Assembly: GCF_964355755.1 (NCBI RefSeq)
Contig: NC_092672.1
Location: 22,132,501 to 22,196,500 of the forward strand
DNA from: Antedon mediterranea
Lineage: Eukaryota > Echinodermata > Crinoidea > Comatulida > Antedonidae
Reading direction: 5' to 3'
DNA: 64,000 bases
This document shows positions 48,601 to 59,049 of the stretch, one piece after another. The notes beneath the pieces were generated by a model. It was not told the DNA's origin, made no database searches, and worked only from the letters and a program-made list of their open reading frames with translations. The translations under genes and the position numbers were made by a program. Each line of letters begins with the position of its first letter. The stretch's first letter is position 1.

Positions 48601-51600
48601 AAAATTAGTTTAGAGTTATTTTGGAAATATTCTATATTTTTTTGTGGAGAAAACATTTTTTAATTTGTTGAACTTCAGTTTTAATCCTATGTGTCTTTGT
48701 CAATTCTCTATGTTTTTCTTCTCTGAGACAAATATGGTACTACATTTTTCACATGTACGCTGAACTTTTATCTGTCCCACTTAATAAAGTTGAATTGTCG
48801 AGTTTGTTGAATTTAGCCTGGTTAGTGTCTGTCCGTTCATTCGTTAATTTAATATTTTTACAACTGTAAGACATACAGTATAGGGTCTTTACTTTTTATA
48901 GGGTCTATTGAACCTAGTTTGACTGTCTGTCCATCCTTCAGTTCTCATTTTTAACCTTTGGACTAAGTGTATTTAATAAAAAATGCCGCCTTCGGTTTTT
49001 TGCGAGTGGGAGACGTGGAAATGACAATTCACAACGAGAGTATCTCCCCAATCCCCTATTAGAACAAAGTAAATTCTCTTATCTAATTATAATTTGAGTA
49101 GAATATAAAAAATGATGAAATATAATGAAACACCTAACTTTTTCTTCAAATATGTTTGATACAGAGATGCTGTACTGTAAGTTGCTAACTTTTTTTATGC
49201 AATTGTTGTGTATTAAAATTGATTAGGGAAAAATGAAATCACAAAACATTTTAATCTTTTGTAGTTTATTGTAAAGAACATATTGTTTTTATTTCATTTT
49301 CATAAATTATAGTATACACCTACATATAAATAGAATTCAGTACTGTACTGTAATACTTAAAAACATATGGCCTACAATGTTTCAAGCAGTTAAGGGGAAT
49401 CATTGGACAGTATTAAACAGTTAAAAATTTTTTTAAAAATTAAATTTATTGTATTTCGGATCTCAAACAACAAGTGTTTTTCAGTGACTTTATAGAGATC
49501 ATTACTGCTATCTGCCAAGATATGTTTTTCTTGGTTCTGTGAGATTTTGTTTAGTACATGTTGTTGTATCTCTACACTTTTCCGAAATCCTTTATTGTTT
49601 TATTAATCCTTCTAGCTTCATTTTCATTTTGTTTGTCATTTCTGTCATGGTCTGTTAAATGAATAGGAAAAAATATACCATTTAGTGACATGAATTATAT
49701 ATTTATACTTTTATTGTACATGAATGTTATTAAAAAGTGAAATGAGGTTGGTTATATTTTTTTAACATATGTACAAAATTGAACTATTGTGAAATGCATG
49801 CAGTACATGAATGTTATTATAAAAAAATGTTACACCTTTGCAGGGAGATACATCTCCCTGACCTTTGTACCAGTAACTTCCATAATGAATGAAGGAATGT
49901 TGAATACTTTGATTTGGGTGAGGGTGGGGCTACTGATATTTTTTACCTGCCGGTAATAGCTTACTTAATATTATTTTATTTTTATTTTTTAATTTTAATT
50001 TATATATCAACTGACAGATATGAAAACAATTCCACTAAAAAGTTGATAAACATGAAACAGTAACATCTTTATCTCATTCATTAAACAACGGAAGCAGGTT
50101 AATAATACTGCAGTGTAATTCTTTAATATAATAAACAGTATGAATATTATTATTATAAAGTGTTGTACATTAAACAAGCATTGCGGATTGTTTGTATATT
50201 AGAAATATGCACAAAATTAAATTATGACAAAGTGCCAGTGTAACTTGGTAGCAACAGTTTCTACTAGGCCGACATTACAATTCCTTAATCTAATAAAACA
50301 GTGCATGAATCTTATATGAATTTTGATGCACATTACACAGGAGGTGGAAGATGGGTAGGGTTAATTTAAATAAGCACAATGGTGGTACTTACCTGACTGA
50401 ACATTGAATATTGATTGTTGAATGTGTCTCTCCTGGCGGAGGGAAACAACAATTTGCAAAAGAATGCCATAACATGTGGAGTAGCGTGATTGTTGTTCAC
50501 CTAGTTGTGTGTGTATGTTATTATAAAATTTATTTTATCAAAATATTAAAACCACTTTAAAAATGAAACTAGACATGAAACTCGTCACTTTGACGAGTTA
50601 GTTATCCGCACCACGACAAACGCCACGTGCACGTCATGGAATATTGCACACAGATAAAGATTATGGCATTATGACAAGAACGGAAGAATATGATATGCTG
50701 TAGTGTTAGAGTGCTGAATTCTGTCAATTTTGTGTCATATAGTATATACATGCAAACACTACAGTATAATCTGTATACATATTACATACAGTGTAGAATA
50801 GGTGAAATTACGGGACCCGCCATTTATTCCAATTTTTAACATGGCGACGGTATCAAAATGAAACACTTAGATAGCAATTTCAGACGGAAATTATCTTAGG
50901 AACAACATATTAACGTGTAGAAGAAATTTGAATACGTAAAATATATAGATGCGCACCCTTTTAAATGTGATGAACTATTACGCAAAATATGAAAATACAA
51001 CTTTTTTTATTCAGACATTTTAATATAGATATCTTTATTGTTTGTGTATAAATGGACATTTATGTATATTTTGTTAATATTTTTTAATTATATCGTCACA
51101 CGAACCGGCGAATCCGCAAAATGTCCATTTTGAGAAAATCGCGATTGTAAAAAAGGTACTTTTTGCACGGTCATTTCTTGCAAGAAAATAAGCGAATGTC
51201 CATTATTTTTGTGGTAATTATGTAAATATATATCAAATGAATAATTTTAAAGTGTCCATAAAAAAATATACTCATTAATTAAAGAGTAATCACTTAATTA
51301 ATACATTTGTCACTTCGTGTGAATATTATTTACCGCGTATCGCGTAACTAATCGATATTCGACGCATATTCGTCACTTCGCGTGTGAACAAGAATCTTGC
51401 GCAATGACTATGAAATATGCGGTATTCGCCATGATTGCGTGGTAATGAATAGGCAGTTCCACCTAAACATCTTAGATAGGGCCCTCACGATAATAATATA
51501 AAGTAAACAAATTATTCTGTTAAAAATGCAAAAGAATAATCACAAATCAGTTGCAAAATATAATTTATAGTAGCCTAACTGATGCACAAACATCATTTTA

Positions 51601-54600
51601 GCTATTGTAAATAATGCAAAAACGTAAACATGGTTCATTTAATTAAATTTAATTATTAATTTATACATTATTTGATCTCTACATAAGGCAAGGCAATGTT
51701 AGATAGTTAGAATAAACGTTTTTAATTCAATATTCCCTTAGTAGGCCTTACGGGAACAGTTACAAAATAATTTAGACAGTTTATTGTACAATACGGCTTT
51801 ATCAGCATATTAGGCCTACAATCATTTAGCCATTCATGGCCAATATAGTATTTATTAAATAACATTAAATGTGTTATCTGCCTTTTCTAATATCCGTATT
51901 ATAAGGCTAATTTAAATTATTTACTAATTTAATGTGATACCGTAGAAATGTGGTCTTATTGTAGGGCATATCACAGGATAATGTGCTGACTACCCTATAT
52001 AATATCTTTGGGGGCATGGCTATACTAAATACTATCGGGTAGTATTTAGTATAGCCATGCCCCCAAAGATATTTGGTGACGCACTGATTATAATAACTAT
52101 ACTGTAACTATCTAATTTAAAAAGCAAAAACAAAAAAATATAAATACTCTAACATCAAAATGTATGAATTGTTTAATAAAAATGTGTATACAGAAATGAA
52201 AGTTATTATCCTTAGTAGCATTATCCATTAACAATAAAGGTGAAATTTGATGTTTCTTTTTAATAATCAGGTTATTTATTCTCTAAAAAATTAAATATTT
52301 CAAAATACTTATGACTATAACATTGATGTAGGCCTAATCGTTACCGTACCGTTTTGTGTATGTGTTGTCAGTGCCATAATTTAATTTAATGTTTTTGCTA
52401 GTGCTCGAGTGAACGTACGAAAGAACAAACATGGAAACGTTGCATTACATTTCCTGAAATGTATTTATATAATTAGATTACTAAATAATTTATCAATAAC
52501 CACAAAAATCAGTTTTTACTGGTTAAAATACTGTTCAATATTCTATAATCTATGCTCAATCTAACTTCGCGGGACTGAAAATTTGCCATAAAATAATGGA
52601 ATGTTCCAGATATATGCAATAAACCAATCAGATCACAGGCAATTAGTGACGAATTGCATATTCGCCGTTTATTGAGGTGCGTAAACAGTGTGCGCGATGC
52701 GCGTTTTACTCACACGAAGTGACGAATCGATATTCGACGGATCGTGGGACGAATGATTATAATATCACAATATATTCGCCAAATTATAATTAAAATAATT
52801 AATTAATAAAATAAGATACGCAGTTGATATTTGCATCAATTGTTCTTTAGAATAAATACTTTCGAAATATACAAAAAAAATTTCGCGCCAAAAATGACGA
52901 TTCGCCGGTTCGTGTGACGAGTTACGATATGTCAGTCACATATTTTCCATCTTCATGTTTGGTGTAGGACATTAAAACTGCATTCATTGTCACGTTTTCT
53001 GAGCTTTCAAAGCCTGTTCTTTAATATCAGTTCAAATATTCTAATATTGTTCAATGTTTTTAATGTCTTGATTTGTGGTGAAAGGAATGGATGGCAGATC
53101 CAGAGGGAGAAAGTAAAGTACTTTCAATTCATTAATTAAAACACATTGTTTCAGCGCCGTGCTAATTTAGTCTTTATTAGAGGTTGCCATTGCTGTTGCT
53201 GTCGTCACACAAAATTATTGTTATGGGTGTTTTGCTAAGTGGTATGACACATGTTCTTTTGCTGCCTAGCTAGATAATTCTGAAGAATATTATCAGCCTA
53301 GACAAAGAGCGCACAGGAGAAATATTTGAATACTCATTTACCCAAGCGATTCCTATACTGTAATTTGAAAACAGTCCTGATAGTCTCTCCAAAACATTGG
53401 AGAGTTTGTGTGTTTGAAAACTACTGAAAAGATGTTCAATTGCATTTTTTGATTACTAAACCCTGCAAAAAGTGCATCAGTAGAGCGAGAACATTTAGCT
53501 CTGGAGACTGTAAAAAATTATTTTTGAGGTACCATAATGGAAGATCGCATAAATGCATTGTTATTGATGTTTGTTCATCAGGACAACTTTATTACGATGT
53601 CATTATTCTTAAGTATGTGAATATGTATCCCCGCTGGATGAAGTATGTAGGCCTATTTTTATTTATTAAATTTACAGCATAGTTATTACATGTTATTGTT
53701 AAGATAATAAAATTAATAAGCAGTATAGAGATTCAGCCACTGATTACCACAGCATTGTCATTTTTTAGTAATTTTCCTTTTGACCTTTTTTTAAATAAGA
53801 TATAGGCCTATAGCCCTAAAATCCTAAAACACGCTCTTTCACTATGTATATTATTTAACATAACTAAGGCAATATGATAAATTTGAAGTCGTGTCATTTT
53901 TTTAAAGTAGTTAATAGGCAGCTTTCGAAACACACGACGCAGCGATTATCGAGATAAAAAAGACTGAAATCCTACTGCGCATGCGAGAGCAAAGCCAGTT
54001 TGTTCGGCCTTCTCATCATGAGACGGGATTCGGCTGATTTGGCATATGCCTGGAAGACATGACTTGTACTACTGATTGTATTTTATTTAGAAAGATATTT
54101 AAAAACTCTTGTGTGATGACAATGTGTTAAATTAGGCCTATAGACCCTAGTAGGGAAATGCGATCATCATCATGAATCATGGTGATAAGGATGGCGATGG
54201 CAGGTGCTTTAGTATTAGCGATCATGTGACAATGACCTGATCTCGTTCTTATAAAATTGAAACAGTTTATAATTCGTGATGCGAAAGGCATGCAACGGTA
54301 TCCATGGTTGACTGACTTCCGCGTCTCGCGTCGCCACTTTGAAAGCTCACTGTTATTGCCATACCGGAAGTACCTTTATCAGGGAATTCCCCCTGATGGT
54401 CACATTGAACGTGTGTTTACCAGCGGAATAAGTAGACTACAATCTTTTTACCAATTTTTAACACGCTATGGGAGTGTCATTTCCGACCAACTATAGGTGC
54501 CATTTATCATAAATTTTACGTGCGGGAATACCATTTCTAACCGTATAGGGGTGTCAAAATTTGCTCCACCTCATGTACTTGGTGACTGGTTGCATCCCCT

Positions 54601-57600
54601 CTCCCCTTGTTTATGATGAGCAACAATGCCTGTTTTCTGTGTGGTGTAATTAAAAAGAAGTAAATATGATTGCAACTTCATTCTCCTTGTACCTCCTTGT
54701 ACACACCTTGAAATTGAATTGCATAAATGAATAATTAAATATCAAAATGAATAATATTAAACATAATGTTAGTCCATCATGTACTTCATATTTATAAAAC
54801 GCTACCAGGCACTAATAATAGAATTAGAAGCCAGGCATATACAGTAGGCACATTGGTGGGCTGGTTTGTCCTGAATTCAACTTCTAATAAGTAGCCTAAG
54901 GTGCCCCAAATACAACATTTGGCAAAATTCTGCCAGGAAGACTTTTTTTCAGTAGTTAGGTAGTTTAACCTAATGTAATAACATGTCTGGTGACTCCCTA
55001 CTTTATTTATTTATTATTTATTTCCTTTATTGCATCAAGTAAACAGTGATGAAGTTGACATAAATATAATAGTAAATATGTAAACATATACTGTAGTATA
55101 ACACAGTCCAAACAAGTAATACTAAAATATCATAGTCCACAAATCAGTCTTTCAATGGCCATCATAGTACATCCAGTAACACAAACCAATAGGGGTTCAC
55201 CATTTGCTTATCATAACTCAGTTACTGATCATTCACCAATCATTGAAAACTCTGTGGAAAGTAATGAAGTTTTTTGTGCGTTGTGTCCGGACTTTGGGAA
55301 GGGTGAACGATCTAACGCGTCGGAGCTGATGGTTGTGTGTGGGAGGTTTATACATTTTTGTTTTTTTAGGGAAGCTCATTAATATTCATGAGATATTCAC
55401 AAAATCACGTCATCAGTGGATTCTAAACTCGCGACGTCATGTACGTTGTGTTTGTTCACTAATTTACATCTCTCTCCCTTGTCAAACGACGACCATCCGA
55501 TCATTGTGAAATACATTTTTTGTAGATTTTCTAAGCTAGGCCTACTGTGTAATAACAGTATCATACAGGTATATTTATTTGACATTTAATGAAATACAAA
55601 ATTTAGTACAGATCATGGAGTCATAAATTATACTATTTTTATACCTCTATAGTACAGATCGTATTCGGCTTCACGTACTAGCCTAAATCATTTTTTTTAT
55701 GGGTGAGAGCCATTCTGACTAGGGATTCCATGCCACAGTGGATGGCTACGTTAAAACATGGGGCCCATGGGCCTAGCTAGCCTACTAAACGATTGGCCCA
55801 TAAATAACAAAACTCAGTGGATTCTAAACCCATCCTATCAACCAAACTCAATAATAAACAATATAACCTAAAACGTTCTACAAAATCGGCTGTAAATATT
55901 GAGGCAAAACAAGGTCCGATTGCCGTCCGCACGTATGGTGTCCCGATCGTTAGTAGTAGGCCTAAAATAGTTTACTCTCCTAAAAAGCGGATACTGCATC
56001 AAGCAAGTAGACCTAGTAGGAAGGAGACCTAGCCGATCCGGCCCAGTTAAAAATTGAGCTAGCTAGTGTAGTAGACCCTATGCGAATTGATACTACCAGT
56101 CCTTTTACTAGGCTACACTTGTTAAAATTAGCAATACTTATGTTTACAAATATTCCAACTCTCTCATTCGAGCTATATTATCTATACCATTCCGGTAGGT
56201 CGAATCGACCTTCAATCAAATACTGTACATCGTTCATGTTGTGATTATAGACGGGGTATACTCGACCCGACCAGTTTGGTATTGTATACTGTATCTGCTT
56301 ATCACGTGACGATGCCAGGAATGGGCAGAGAGCACGTTTATCGTCTCGCTCAGAAGGAATGTACAGACGTTACGCTTCATTGAATTTTAAGGGTTTTCCC
56401 CTATTGTCAGTGCGAAAATCGGCAAACGCAAACTGAATCTCCAAATGATTTTACACAATTGTGATGAATTTTCATAGAAAATTGACATTATAAATGGGAA
56501 GACCGACTAAAATTACATCAGATAAGCATAATTTTACAAAAGTAATTGATATGGTTAATGATAACGAGTCGTCGGAAGATCGACCATTTCACAAATGTTC
56601 CTATTCTGTAACAGTGTCATATCGCCGTAGCTTCACTTCACAGCCTTCATTCTGCTTCACCGCTCACTTTATAATAAGTGAAACTTTTACCGTTCAAGAG
56701 ACAAACAATTATATTTTATTTTTTACTATTCATTTTAAACCCGGAACCCCGCTTTAAAAGTAAATAATAGTCAACCAGAAATAAAACTTGGTTTACTAAA
56801 GCTTTGGTTGCCAACGCAATGTAGGCGCTACGCAAGTGAGTAGTTGACCAATAACAAGCAACAGTTCCGATAATCCATCACATTGTGATTGGTCAATTTG
56901 CTTGATTTAATTTACAAAAAAATTGGATAGACTACAGACAAATGGACAGACTAAATGTTGGGACAAACAAACTTATTACATGCAATTATTACTCAGTAAT
57001 CACCTCTGTAGTCCCATGGGTTTTCTTTTAAATAGTTATTGATTACACTGCCTTAAAATATTCTTTAAATAATAATTGTGTAAATGAATTTGACCAGGAC
57101 CTTTACCATGCCAATCCATATCAATACTTTGAGTTACAATTGTAGAAATATATATATTGATATTCATTTGTAGCTATACACTTATAGGCTTCATTATCTT
57201 AAGATTATTAGAGTATGCGTAACAGCAGTTGATCATACGCACTGTTTATATTTTGTGTGGTGAAACGAGTACAGGGGTAGGCCTATAGCTACAGCAGTAT
57301 GATCGTAATCACTGTTTATATTTTATGTGGTGTAGTAGGTACAGGGGTAGTCCTATGCTACAGCAGTATGATCATAATCACTATAGGGCTGGAAGTCATT
57401 CAAATATATAGGGTTGTAATTGTATTAAACTACTGTGGAGTAGGGAATAGGACAAAACATCTGACCAATTACTCAACTCCCTGACGCAAAGCTACTCCAC
57501 AGTAGTTTAATACAATTACGCTGCGTACTTGGGCTCGAATCTAACCACTAGCCATCAGCGCAAGTGGTCAGAGGTATGAACGGCAGGCTAGTGATCTGGA

Positions 57601-58308
57601 GGTCGTGGGTTCGTCTCCCACCCAAGAACTTTTTTCGCAAGTATTCTCAAATGTACTTAGTATGAAGTACAAATGACGTCAGAGTAGGGCAAAACATCTG
57701 AACAATCATTCAAATATACCAAATTCTATATTGTGTGGTGTCTGGTACAGGGGTATGGCTACATCAGTATGGTCATACTCGCTTAGTGCTTAGTATGTGA
57801 CCTGATTTTAGTGAAGGTGACAAAGTCACATTCCTCAAATATGTATCATGTTCAAAGAGACTTTAATACCATATAACCATAACATCTTTATTATTTTGTC
57901 TGTTTTTGTTATTGCATGCATCCATACATATGGGGAATAGAAAGTGACCGCAATTAGGATTGTACTGTGAAGTTTTAAACTATAATTGTAACAGGTATTC
58001 TGTACTTTATAGTATAAGATATGTTTTTATTCAACTGTGATATTTTATGTAAAGGTTGTAATTTTGTTTTTTGTTTTATTATTAACAAAAATGTGCATTT
58101 ATCTAACATATTTATTTTATTTTAAAATGTTAAATAGAATGGCGAAACAGCATTGCATTGGGGTGCAGCAAATGGTCATGTTGATGTCTGCCAAATGTTG
58201 GTAGACATGGCAGCAGCAGTGGACCAACAAAATAATTTAAGTCATAAATTAATGTTTGTATTGAGAACCATTCAGGATCAGAATCCTAAATTTTATTCTT
58301 CATTTTAG
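39540..58308 (+). CDS. Ankyrin-repeat protein gene (four exons recognised)
   Basis: Exons 39540-39600, 40257-40331, 43985-44083 and 58138-58308 have good acceptors. The first three have GT donors, all in phase 0. The joined product reads as a non-canonical capping helix pair (42 residues) followed by two 33-residue ankyrin repeats: DGITVLMCAAVVGNAAIC ... GGADINLQDK and NGETALHWGAANGHVDVC ... VDQQNN. Exons 3 and 4 each encode exactly one repeat (99 nt), the usual module. Ankyrin repeats mediate protein binding; partner and cell location are unknown. Introns are 656, 3653 and 14054 nt. The gene has an unseen 5' exon, and the fourth exon lacks a GT donor (TTAAGT at 58237), giving a 23-residue non-ankyrin tail and TAG at 58306. 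It may be a truncated isoform, a decayed paralogue or a sequencing error. Confidence 0.78.
40257..40331 (+). CDS. Ankyrin gene exon: cap repeat
   Basis: 75 nt between TTTCATAG and GTATAC, phase 0 at both ends. It encodes IEREKTAEEICHFIVSNNAV plus NIKDQ, with the N-x-x-D end of an ankyrin repeat. Confidence 0.7.
40538..41365. repeat. ~390-430-bp tandem duplication in ankyrin intron 2
   Basis: tattgtgtgtttatatctta, cagtacaatttgcttagaca, aataatggcttggt, and the end caggtg(g/t)caagcacttctatcc recur in order (40544-40925 and 40930-41360). The second copy has an extra ~60 bp around 41125-41210. Confidence 0.95.
41504..41860 (-). CDS. Hypothetical 118-aa ORF antisense in ankyrin intron
   Basis: The longest non-repetitive ORF in the gene's introns. 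Composition is protein-like (MNFYLPQMDMMFLFNGVTWE, later GVKIASYLCWNDHI) with a glycine-rich stretch near the end. I recognise no family and see no splice or transposon context. Could be a retrocopy fragment or chance. Confidence 0.2.
   Translation of the reverse strand: MHDRFMTYILNRENVTSQSLTLMNFYLPQMDMMFLFNGVTWEINFQIISISHDKHLITYFYQKNGCIFEKTQTNLGVKIASYLCWNDHIKFEQSATGTGGGRGNKRPPVFYHVLGCFF
42251..42415. mobile_element. Short MITE-like inverted-repeat element
   Basis: 165 bp with matching ends AGCTCTGTTTACACTATTA / TAGTGATAGTGTAGACATAG plus AGCT, and an inner pair around ACAAAAAAATGTGATTTGCC. The unit accaccatatttgggcaaat is doubled in the middle. No coding. Confidence 0.7.
42420..43980. other. 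Ankyrin intron sequence, no feature seen
   Basis: AT-rich with no ORF, repeat or RNA that I can support. Confidence 0.5.
43985..44083 (+). CDS. Ankyrin gene exon: repeat 1
   Basis: 99 nt between TTTCAATAG and GTAAGT, phase 0. It encodes a full 33-residue ankyrin repeat with the G-x-T-x-L-M-x-A-A and G-A-D-I-N consensus positions. Confidence 0.85.
44746..46192 (+). mobile_element. Helitron-like non-autonomous element, copy 2
   Basis: Same 5' end (A|TCTATATATAAATTTACG) and same 3' hairpin ending CTAG|T (46156-46192) as copy 1, in the same orientation, but 1447 bp long. It has an extra interior (44870-45660) holding two ~85-bp direct repeats (gttattgacgattaaa...cgaattta). Shared interior: gtatcgttacatgtact and ggtacgtacatttgaaatcg. 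Confidence 0.7.
46726..47360. mobile_element. 635-bp inverted-repeat element
   Basis: The ends TTTAAAGCCCCATTCCCT and AGGGAAGGGGTCTTTAAA are inverted copies with two mismatches. A second internal pair is acgttttttag/ccaaaaaacgt. The interior is GC-richer than its surroundings with TAGGCCTAG motifs and no coding. Confidence 0.7.
47361..51085. other. Ankyrin intron 3, no gene seen
   Basis: Long AT-rich intron stretch. Only minor local repeats: gtctgtcc(g/a)t(t/c)c at 48826/48927 and tacatgaatgttatta at 49718/49803. No ORF with family character. Confidence 0.5.
51093..52920. mobile_element. 1.83-kb DNA element with TIR TCGTCACACGAACCGGCGAA
   Basis: The left end TCGTCACACGAACCGGCGAA and right end TTCGCCGGTTCGTGTGACGA are perfect inverted copies of 20 bp. 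Subterminal inverted motifs follow on both sides (gtcacttcgtgtgaa / tcacacgaagtgacgaatcg; atcgatattcgacg). The interior is AT-rich, non-coding, and contains a perfect 34-bp-arm hairpin (52001-52073). No transposase, so non-autonomous. No target duplication identified. Confidence 0.75.
52001..52073. repeat. Perfect hairpin, 34-bp arms, 5-nt loop
   Basis: Arms 52001-52034 and 52040-52073 (starting aatatctttgggggcatggc) are exact reverse complements around tcggg. Confidence 0.98.
52921..55370. other. Ankyrin intron 3, no gene confirmed
   Basis: Contains ORFs of 79-80 codons at 53440-53682 and 54257-54496 (the second with GMQRYPWLTDFRVSRRHF). Their composition is protein-like but I recognise no family. 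About 55 bp at 53732 resembles 3285-3345. Confidence 0.35.
55372..56757. repeat. Dispersed repeat, copy 2 (1.4 kb)
   Basis: Same start and end as copy 1 (1133-3066), same orientation. It lacks the nested MITE, giving its empty target site at about 55752-55765 (gctacgttaaaacatgggg). ORFs 55817-56032 and 56494-56757 lie inside. The second opens MGRPTKITSDK like copy 1, then diverges. Confidence 0.9.
57225..57390. repeat. ~75-bp tandem repeat, 2-3 copies
   Basis: cactgtttatattttrtgtg, gtacaggggtag and ctacagcagtatgatc recur at 57240 and 57311. A diverged third copy lies at about 57728-57790. Confidence 0.9.
57416..57519. repeat. Perfect inverted repeat, 28-bp arms, 48-bp spacer
   Basis: 57416-57443 (gtaattgtattaaactactg...) and 57492-57519 are exact reverse complements. 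Confidence 0.97.
57548..57640 (+). mobile_element. tRNA-like sequence (SINE head or tRNA pseudogene)
   Basis: An A-box-like AGCGCAAGTGGTCAGAGG and a perfect T arm (GTGGG, loop TTCGTCT, CCCAC) are present, followed by CAAGAACTTTTTT, a pol III-type stop. The acceptor stem does not pair, so this is tRNA-derived rather than a working tRNA gene. Just upstream (57525-57550) a second, inverted B-box/A-box pair (GATTCGAGCCC, TGGCTAGTGGTTAG) is visible. Confidence 0.6.
58138..58308 (+). CDS. Ankyrin gene exon: repeat 2 with read-through end
   Basis: After TTAAATAG the exon gives NGETALHWGAANGHVDVC and the rest of a 33-residue repeat to 58236. A donor is expected here by length and phase, but the bases are TTAAGT. 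The frame stays open for 23 more codons (to TAG 58306) with no ankyrin character. Confidence 0.75.
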   Translation, partial: NGETALHWGAANGHVDVCQMLVDMAAAVDQQNNLSHKLMFVLRTIQDQNPKFYSSF

Positions 58309-59045
58309 TTTAAAATGCTTGTTCCTCAAACAGGAGCACAAAATGTAGCCTAAGAATGGAATTATTTTATTATGGTATAGAGGCTACTTGTTAATACCTT
58401 CATATTTTTTACTTATTTGAAATTTTTATTAAATTGTCTAATTATTCAACATCTTGAATTTAACATATTTATACCATCAAGATAGTGCAGACAAGTCAAC
58501 ATTAACAACAAAAAAATAAACAAGTTTAAAATGCTATTTTTTCTTTAATTATTTCTCTATTAAATAAATGTCATGAAAACTATAGCGCTTATTGCTTAGC
58601 TTAGAAGTTGCTTGTTGGTATGACAACTACAACTAATGCAGATCCTGCATTGTATCTGTCTCAGAATATTCTTGTTTAATCAATCTTTTTTAAACTTTTT
58701 TAATCATTACATTAGTAATGCTCATTTTAATACACGATTATAATATTATTGAATGCATTTTCATGCATTTCTCATTTGTTTCATGCTGCACAATTTTGAT
58801 GTGTCAGGCACGTGTCTGATGGTAATGGTATCTTGGACCTTGTGTGAATGGATAAAAGGCAAACAACTTTGGGGAATACATTTTTGTTATACTGATGTTG
58901 TCACAAAAGTTTGTAGTTTTTCTGATTTCAGGATATGTTATTTGTAAAGTAATGGCATAAAATTTAAACTGAATTCAAATTGAATCAAATATTAAACTTC
59001 TTCTTCTACTAAAATGTAGAGTAGACATTACTCTATACATTGATA
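58309..59045. other. No gene seen
   Basis: AT-rich. No further ankyrin exon is recognisable in the remaining plus-strand sequence to the window end. Confidence 0.45.
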
Positions 59046-59049
59046 TAAA

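Noticed and set aside
50385-50460. ACTTACCTG motif as a possible U1 snRNA start
   Set aside because: The following sequence does not match U1, and the motif is equally a minus-strand GTAAGT donor.
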